Virus record (IMG/VR): IMGVR_UViG_3300022934_000044
Location: 1 to 43,890 of that record
DNA: 43,890 nucleotides
Origin: a virus
Direction: 5' to 3' (one strand)
Part shown: one piece after another, positions 39,577 to 43,890 of the stretch
Layout: each line of letters begins with the position of its first letter
Numbering within the stretch: the first letter of the stretch is position 1
Position numbers and translations under genes: made by a program
Notes under the pieces: generated by a model
Seen by the model: the letters and a program-made list of their open reading frames with translations, nothing else
Databases searched by the model: none
Told to the model about the DNA's origin: nothing

Positions 39577-41126
39577 TATGCGTAGTTACTCTTTTCAACA
39601 CTTTGTGGTTGATACTTTTTCAAAAATGCGGCGACCATTTCTTTTTGTCCGCCTGCACCTAGTAGCATACCTAGTGTATCTGCGTTTTGTACATCTTTAG
39701 TAAACTGACGTTTAATATCAGGCTTAACTCTGTCTGTAGTTAATAGCATTTTAATAACAGTGGCTTGTTCAGCATTAATTTCATGCTGTTTGCCATCGTC
39801 TGTTGTTACAGCCTTAACTGGATTTGGATTGCCTCTTGAGTCAAGTACTTTACCTACTTGTACAATCATAGGTGTTTGTTTGAAGTCTGGATCAAGACCA
39901 GCGTCATCGCTGTCTGCTGGATCCATTTGTTTCTTCATATCTGCAAAATCATCGTCCATATCTGAATCAATGATAAAGTCTGTTGCTTTCATAGTATTCT
40001 CCCTTTTTACTGCTCTGTTTGCTTTACTAAAACCTGAGCGATTTACTAGTTTAATATCACCACCAGGGTGTGCCAACACATAACCTTCACCACCTGGGGT
40101 ATCACCAATACTTGCTTTAATGTCTGTGTCTTGCTGTTCTAGTTGATTAATAATATCATCTTTAACTGACATTATACTTGAAACAGTTTCCCACATAACT
40201 GAAAACGCTTTAATGTTTTCTTTAACGTATTGAGTAATCTTTTCTTGTTTAGGCTTACTAACTTTACTACTGCTTAACCATTGAATAAAGTCTTTACCTA
40301 AATTAGTTAATCCCGAGTCAACTTTGCTGTTCATATACGTATAAAGTATTTTGTCAAAGTCTGACACTTTCATTGCTGTTAGTTTATTTCTATCTAATAA
40401 ACTATCAATAGCACCTGCATTTTGAGTTACAAGATTTTTAAGTTTATCAATTCTTGTAGTATCAATCTGTGGTGATTCTTGTGGTGTTATTGGAGGAAAC
40501 ACTAACAAGTTATTTCCTTCAAACATACCGTAATCTTTTAATGGTGTTTCACTACCATCTTCGTCTACTTCTCTATGAATAACTACACCAACTTTACTTG
40601 CACCAATACGCTTACCAATGTCGCTCTTAGCGTCAACTGTATAAGTTACAAGTTGTGGTTTAAAAACGTAACGTCCGTCTTTAACAGGCGGTGTGTCAAA
40701 ATATAACATATCACCTTTAAAGTATCCTTTGTGTGATAAAGGAACAGCCTTCTCAGCAACAGTATAAGCATTTTTCATATTAGCCGCTAACTGAGCAAAG
40801 CCTTCTGGATTCTTTTGTGCGCCTGGACGATTTAAAAACATTTTTTCAACATCATCTGCTGATTTAGTTTTGCCGTCATATCCTTTTGCACTAAAGCCTG
40901 ACTTGTCGGTAAACACAAAGTCGCCATCTTCATTGCGTCCAAAGATAACTGCTGGCGAGCCGTCCCACTTAATAGTAGTAGCACCACGTCCTTCGTCATT
41001 AGCCATACTAGCCAATGCATCAACAACACGTAGAGCACCTTTACTACCATTAAAGAATATTTCATCTTCTGCGTGTTGAATACGTGCTGGCGCTTCTGTA
41101 ACTATTTTTATTTCGTCAAATCTCAT
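39576..41126 (-). CDS. ATP-grasp/ligase-like nucleotidyltransferase-fold protein
   Basis: A 516-residue protein. The N-terminal half has a possible covalent-nucleotidyltransferase layout: motif I KWDGSPA (53-59, K-x-D-G), then FVFTDKSGFSAKGYDGK, YFKGDMLYFDTPP (motif III-like), YVFKPQLVTYTV and KVGVVIHREV (motif IV/V-like). Such K-x-D-G proteins adenylate a lysine and join nucleic-acid ends. The C-terminal 250 residues are helical with an acidic linker. Similar proteins occur in marine T4-like phages without known function. The next gene upstream encodes a Pol-beta-type nucleotidyltransferase, coupled by ATGA. Confidence 0.6.
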   Translation of the reverse strand: MRFDEIKIVTEAPARIQHAEDEIFFNGSKGALRVVDALASMANDEGRGATTIKWDGSPAVIFGRNEDGDFVFTDKSGFSAKGYDGKTKSADDVEKMFLNRPGAQKNPEGFAQLAANMKNAYTVAEKAVPLSHKGYFKGDMLYFDTPPVKDGRYVFKPQLVTYTVDAKSDIGKRIGASKVGVVIHREVDEDGSETPLKDYGMFEGNNLLVFPPITPQESPQIDTTRIDKLKNLVTQNAGAIDSLLDRNKLTAMKVSDFDKILYTYMNSKVDSGLTNLGKDFIQWLSSSKVSKPKQEKITQYVKENIKAFSVMWETVSSIMSVKDDIINQLEQQDTDIKASIGDTPGGEGYVLAHPGGDIKLVNRSGFSKANRAVKRENTMKATDFIIDSDMDDDFADMKKQMDPADSDDAGLDPDFKQTPMIVQVGKVLDSRGNPNPVKAVTTDDGKQHEINAEQATVIKMLLTTDRVKPDIKRQFTKDVQNADTLGMLLGAGGQKEMVAAFLKKYQPQSVEKSNYA

Positions 41127-41821
41127 TGTGGTAGTACCAATCCTTCTTTTTCAAAAAAGTCTTTAGCATCTTTTACAAGTGCTTCATAGTTTGGATCGCT
41201 TTTAATTTTTGCATTGATAGTTTCAACACTTTTTAAATCACCAGCGTTTGAACCATCACCTAATAAAATCTTAGCAACTTCATCAGGGTCTTTAGTAACT
41301 TCTTTGTTTGTTAATCTATCAACTAGTCCATTAGTCGGAGACCATTTGTAACCTAATGCTTTTGCAATAGATGCCATCATGATCATTCTATGTTGTCCTT
41401 TAAATTCGCTCTTCTCATCACCTCTTAAAGCAAACTGCATAAACTTAGGATCACCAAACATTAAATCAGTTTGTACAAACCCAAGTTTCTCATTGCCGTT
41501 AATAGGAGTTTTAAAATGTACACTTATACCACTCTTTGCAATCCATTGTTTAGTATCATCGTCTGGGTGATTCTTTTGTACCCATGCACTTAATTTTGAT
41601 ACAAGTCCGTCTTTGTCAACACTTGCTTTATCAACAGCAACATCAAGGTCACCACTAGTTGGTTTAAGTCCTGTACTACCGAGCATATTGTTTACATGAT
41701 CAAGACCTGTAATTTTTTCAAGCCATTTAAGTGTAGGCTCAACATCTGCTTTGTTAATACGTTGTGTTGCTGGTTCACCTTCTGGTGACTTAAAAACGTT
41801 TCCACCCTCGTTTAAGATCAT
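41123..41821 (-). CDS. Pol-beta-type nucleotidyltransferase
   Basis: A 232-residue protein with MLGSTGLKPTSGDLDVAVDK: a G-S pair (48-49) then D58-x-D60, the metal-binding signature of the Pol-beta nucleotidyltransferase superfamily, and a third Asp in LGFVQTDLMFGD. The C-terminal part (AKALGYKWSPTNGLVDR) resembles the helical substrate-binding end of such enzymes. It may add nucleotides to RNA, protein or a small molecule. It overlaps its neighbours by ATGA on both sides. Confidence 0.75.
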   Translation of the reverse strand: MILNEGGNVFKSPEGEPATQRINKADVEPTLKWLEKITGLDHVNNMLGSTGLKPTSGDLDVAVDKASVDKDGLVSKLSAWVQKNHPDDDTKQWIAKSGISVHFKTPINGNEKLGFVQTDLMFGDPKFMQFALRGDEKSEFKGQHRMIMMASIAKALGYKWSPTNGLVDRLTNKEVTKDPDEVAKILLGDGSNAGDLKSVETINAKIKSDPNYEALVKDAKDFFEKEGLVLPQ

Positions 41822-42075
41822 TTCTTTTCCTTGGATTCAATTATTTTATCAACGCCACGTTTGAATTTACGAGGATCGCCACTTCGGATACTATTAATAA
41901 ACCTGCGTTCAAGTTCATTAGCCGTTTCGGTATCATAACTTTCAGCAATACGATTAAGCAAATTAATACTGCTTTCAATAAGATTATTACCAGTGGTCTG
42001 GATCAGATGGTCGTTGTTACCAGTCTGCCTAAAACTACTAAGTTCCTCTAGGATTGATCGTGTACGTTTTCTCAT
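41818..42075 (-). CDS. Small helical late protein
   Basis: An 85-residue protein, MRKRTRSILEELSSFRQTGN, then SSINLLNRIAESYDTETANE and LERRFINSIRSGDPRKFKRG. It is helical and basic and matches a small protein of marine T4-like phages. It has AAGGAA upstream and a late-type site (CTAAATACAAC, 42092-42102), and leads the coupled group with the nucleotidyltransferase and ligase-like genes. Confidence 0.65.
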   Translation of the reverse strand: MRKRTRSILEELSSFRQTGNNDHLIQTTGNNLIESSINLLNRIAESYDTETANELERRFINSIRSGDPRKFKRGVDKIIESKEKK

Positions 42076-42091
42076 TTTCTTTTCCTTATGT

Positions 42092-42102
42092 TGTATTTAG
42101 TG
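42092..42102 (-). promoter_or_regulatory. Possible T4-type late promoter
   Basis: CTAAATACAAC on the minus strand, just before AAGGAA and the ATG at 42075. Confidence 0.5.
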
Positions 42103-42132
42103 TATTAAATAACTTTGTTGTCGTCAAATAGG

Positions 42133-42161
42133 TTGACAGCCATTATAATAGGTTGTATACT
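42133..42161 (+). promoter_or_regulatory. Sigma-70-type early promoter of the tRNA pair
   Basis: TTGACA, 17 nt, TATACT; expected start near 42168, 12 nt before tRNA-Gly. Confidence 0.85.
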
Positions 42162-42179
42162 AAGCAAACAATATAAAAA

Positions 42180-42253
42180 GCGGGTGTAGCATAATGGTAA
42201 TGCACTGGCCTTCCAAGCCATGTATGGGAGTTCGATTCTCCTCACCCGCTCCA
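42180..42253 (+). tRNA. tRNA-Gly (anticodon UCC)
   Basis: A 74-nt cloverleaf with acceptor GCGGGTG/CACCCGC, anticodon loop CTTCCAA (anticodon TCC) and T-loop GTTCGATTC; CCA is encoded. Confidence 0.95.
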
Positions 42254-42259
42254 AACAAT

Positions 42260-42333
42260 GCAGGAATGGTGTAGTGGTAACACGACAGTCTCCAAAACTG
42301 TAAACTGAGGTTCGATTCCTTGTTCCTGTGCCA
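42260..42333 (+). tRNA. tRNA-Trp (anticodon CCA)
   Basis: A 74-nt cloverleaf with acceptor GCAGGAA/TTCCTGT (G·U at 1:72), anticodon stem ACAGT/ACTGT around CTCCAAA (anticodon CCA), T-loop GTTCGATTC, discriminator G and encoded CCA. The G·U end pair is unusual for tRNA-Trp. It lies 6 nt after tRNA-Gly on the same transcript. Confidence 0.92.
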
Positions 42334-42340
42334 ACCCTCT

Positions 42341-42387
42341 TTTTGCCTCCATAATATAATAAATACACATATTATAGGAGGGCAAAA
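42341..42387 (+). promoter_or_regulatory. SD-sequestering hairpin with late promoter in its loop (lipase leader)
   Basis: TTTTGCCTCC-ATAATAT (42341-42357) pairs with ATATTAT-AGGAGGGCAAAA (42369-42387), leaving two single-base bulges. The 11-nt loop AATAAATACAC is itself a T4-type late promoter core, with +1 expected near 42371. Transcripts reading through from the tRNA promoter would hide GGAGG; late transcripts lack the 5' arm and expose it. Confidence 0.7.
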
Positions 42388-43170
42388 ATGGGTATTTCTG
42401 CATTTAATTTTAAAGAGCGTAGTCTTTTATTTGCTAGACTGGCGCAAATAGCATATTCTAATATAGATGTTGCTAAGAAACAAGCAAAGAAGTTAGGGTT
42501 TACTACAGTAGAGTTTTACGAAAAAGACGGAGCACAAGCATATCGCTTTATGAATAAAGAGGATCTTGTTATTGCTTGTAGAGGAACAGAACCAACAGAG
42601 TTTAACGATATTAAAGCAGATGCAAATGCCCTTCCTGTTATTGCTGAAACTATTTCAAGAGTACACAGAGGATTTAAAGCAGAAGTAGATGAACTATGGC
42701 CAATGGTGCTAGAAGATTTACAACGTAAAGCCAATGACAAGAAAAAGATTTGGTTCTGTGGACACTCACTTGGAGCGGCAATGGCTACTATTATGTCAAG
42801 TCGTTGCCACTTATACCCAGACGTAGAACCTGTGCAGGAACTTTACACATACGGATCACCAAGAGTAGGCTGGCCTGGATATGTAAAGAGTCTTGGTGTA
42901 ACACACCATCGTTGGGTTAACAATAACGACATTGTAACAAGAGTTCCACTTGCTATTATGGGTTACAAGCATCACGGTGAACAACACTATCTAAATGCAT
43001 ACGGCAATGTTCGTAAACCTACAGGGTGGCAACTTGTTAAAGATCGATTCCGTGGAATGTGGATGGGGTTAAAGCAAGGCAAGATTGATAACTTTTCAGA
43101 TCACAGTATGGTAAACTATTGTAACTATCTTGAAATGTACGTTTCAGGAAAAGAAAACAGTCAAAGTTAA
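42388..43170 (+). CDS. Class 3 lipase-like protein
   Basis: A 260-residue alpha/beta-hydrolase. It has the oxyanion-side motif ACRGTEPTEF (RGTE at 65-68), the nucleophile elbow WFCGHSLGAAMA (Ser127 in GHSLG), YGSPRVGWPG, the catalytic Asp in NNNDIVTRVP and His in FSDHSMVNY. This is the full triad of the lipase class 3 family, which cuts lipid esters. No signal peptide is present, so it would act in the cytoplasm or at lysis. Similar lipases occur in marine T4-like phages. The leader carries a late promoter and an SD-hiding hairpin. Confidence 0.92.
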   Translation: MGISAFNFKERSLLFARLAQIAYSNIDVAKKQAKKLGFTTVEFYEKDGAQAYRFMNKEDLVIACRGTEPTEFNDIKADANALPVIAETISRVHRGFKAEVDELWPMVLEDLQRKANDKKKIWFCGHSLGAAMATIMSSRCHLYPDVEPVQELYTYGSPRVGWPGYVKSLGVTHHRWVNNNDIVTRVPLAIMGYKHHGEQHYLNAYGNVRKPTGWQLVKDRFRGMWMGLKQGKIDNFSDHSMVNYCNYLEMYVSGKENSQS

Positions 43171-43890
43171 TCTTTACGAATACGTTTATTATATTCAACT
43201 GCTTCTTTTAAAATAGACAGGTCAACATCATCACGTTGGCCTGTTTTTATGAGTGCATTTATATCTTTAGGAAAACAATGTCCACCAAAGCCACGTTCTT
43301 CTGTGATGAAACTATGACTATCTCCTATACGTTCGTCCATTGTTGTATAGTGTGCTACAGCGTCATATTCGATGTCTAATGCATCACATAGATCATACAT
43401 CTGATTAAAGAAACTAACCTTTAGTGCAAGGAAACTATTGCGAACATACTTAGCAAGTATAAGTTCTCTAGGTTCTGCAATTTCGATGCCTACTCCAAAC
43501 ACATTTCCCCAGAAGCAGGTACTGGTACCACCGATTAACATTAGATCCATTTTTGCTAGATCTTCTACTGCTGTTTTTGCCCTAAGAAACTCTGGAGAGA
43601 AGTTTAACATACGATTAGGAAATGTGTCTACCAACATATCCCAACCTTCTACCGAGATTGTGCTTTTGATTAGAATAGGTACATCAGGAGATGATTCAAT
43701 TACTTCGTAAACATTTTCCATTTCACAACTGCCATCAGGTCTTTCAGGCGTTGAAACACAAATAATAACTGCATCTGTGTCTTGCGGAATTGGTTTATTG
43801 TATTCTGGCCAAGCAGGATCTACAATAGTAATGTCATGCTTGTCTTTTAATACTTCTCGATGTGCTTTGCCTACAAAGCCATACCCTGCA
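43167..43890 (-). CDS. UDP-glucose/GDP-mannose 6-dehydrogenase-like, partial (N-terminus off the right edge)
   Basis: The open frame covers about 241 residues and continues beyond the window. Rossmann start AGYGFVGKA, later DTDAVIICVSTPERPDGSCE, LIKSTISVEGWD, FSPEFLRAKTAVEDLAKMD, and the catalytic Cys in RGFGGHCFPKDINAL are all family hallmarks. The enzyme oxidises a nucleotide sugar to the uronic acid with NAD. It ends DVDLSILKEAVEYNKRIRKD, earlier than the usual 430-450 residues, so the C-terminal domain seems to be missing. It converges on the lipase with a 4-nt overlap (TTAA). Confidence 0.88.
   Translation of the reverse strand, partial: AGYGFVGKAHREVLKDKHDITIVDPAWPEYNKPIPQDTDAVIICVSTPERPDGSCEMENVYEVIESSPDVPILIKSTISVEGWDMLVDTFPNRMLNFSPEFLRAKTAVEDLAKMDLMLIGGTSTCFWGNVFGVGIEIAEPRELILAKYVRNSFLALKVSFFNQMYDLCDALDIEYDAVAHYTTMDERIGDSHSFITEERGFGGHCFPKDINALIKTGQRDDVDLSILKEAVEYNKRIRKD

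Noticed and set aside
42180-42333. tRNA genes as a prophage attachment site
   Set aside because: No integrase, no repeat of the tRNA 3' end elsewhere in the window, and the phage type is lytic.
1-43890. CRISPR arrays or insertion sequences
   Set aside because: No regularly spaced repeats and no transposase or terminal inverted repeats were seen.

Overview
The window looks like part of the genome of a large T4-like (contractile-tailed) marine phage. The DNA is AT-rich. Almost all genes lie on the minus strand, tightly packed with ATGA or TAATG overlaps. Many small proteins resemble those shared by T4-like cyanophages and pelagiphages. The set of host-like metabolic genes is also typical: class Ia ribonucleotide reductase, glutaredoxin, ClpP, Hsp20, heme oxygenase, tryptophan halogenase and 2OG-Fe(II) oxygenases. 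Two promoter types recur: near-consensus sigma-70 sites (TTGACA/T, 16-18 nt, TATAAT-like) and T4-type late sites (ATAAATAC). A circularly permuted two-piece tmRNA, the form used by Alphaproteobacteria, together with Rickettsiales/SAR11-style lipoproteins, points to an alphaproteobacterial host such as SAR11. The host is an inference.

Layout. 1-6,960: two 2OG oxygenases, small phage proteins, tRNA-Thr, a GIY-YIG protein, the first bS21, ClpP and a metallopeptidase. 7,018-7,380: a lone plus-strand membrane protein. 7,364-8,731: a large late protein. 8,743-11,487: an overlapping operon of heme oxygenase, flavin-dependent halogenase and a PcyX-like bilin reductase. 11,484-14,263: ClpS, Hsp20 and DnaK. 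14,385-17,315: two more oxygenases, GMP reductase and a second bS21. 17,406-22,108: an envelope block with a membrane coiled-coil protein, three lipoproteins and a porin. 22,208-23,805: small conserved phage proteins. 23,830-24,145: the tmRNA. 24,276-29,819: small basic protein, cold-shock protein, histone-H1-like protein, glutaredoxin, NrdB and NrdA. 29,820-34,115: a beta-helix fibre protein, a PD-(D/E)XK nuclease and three oxygenases. 34,169-42,075: late and virion genes, including a probable -1 frameshift gene, basic paralogues, a holin-like protein, and a ligase-like/nucleotidyltransferase pair. 42,133-43,890: two tRNAs, a lipase and a partial nucleotide-sugar dehydrogenase.

How the genes may work together. 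The phage appears to bring its own protein-fate toolkit: tmRNA tagging, ClpP, ClpS, DnaK and Hsp20, plus two ribosomal bS21 proteins that may alter host ribosomes. It may also remodel the host outer membrane (porin and three lipoproteins) and make or modify a linear tetrapyrrole (heme oxygenase, halogenase, bilin reductase).

The most unusual signals are: (1) the phage-borne permuted tmRNA with a long 30-residue tag; (2) a pair of 5'-terminal hairpins before dnaK and hsp20 with the same 11-nt loop layout but different, fully compensated stems; (3) a lipase leader in which a late promoter sits in the loop of a hairpin that hides the ribosome-binding site; (4) a dnaX-like slippery site joining two frames of a late gene; and (5) a halogenase gene placed between the two bilin-pathway genes.
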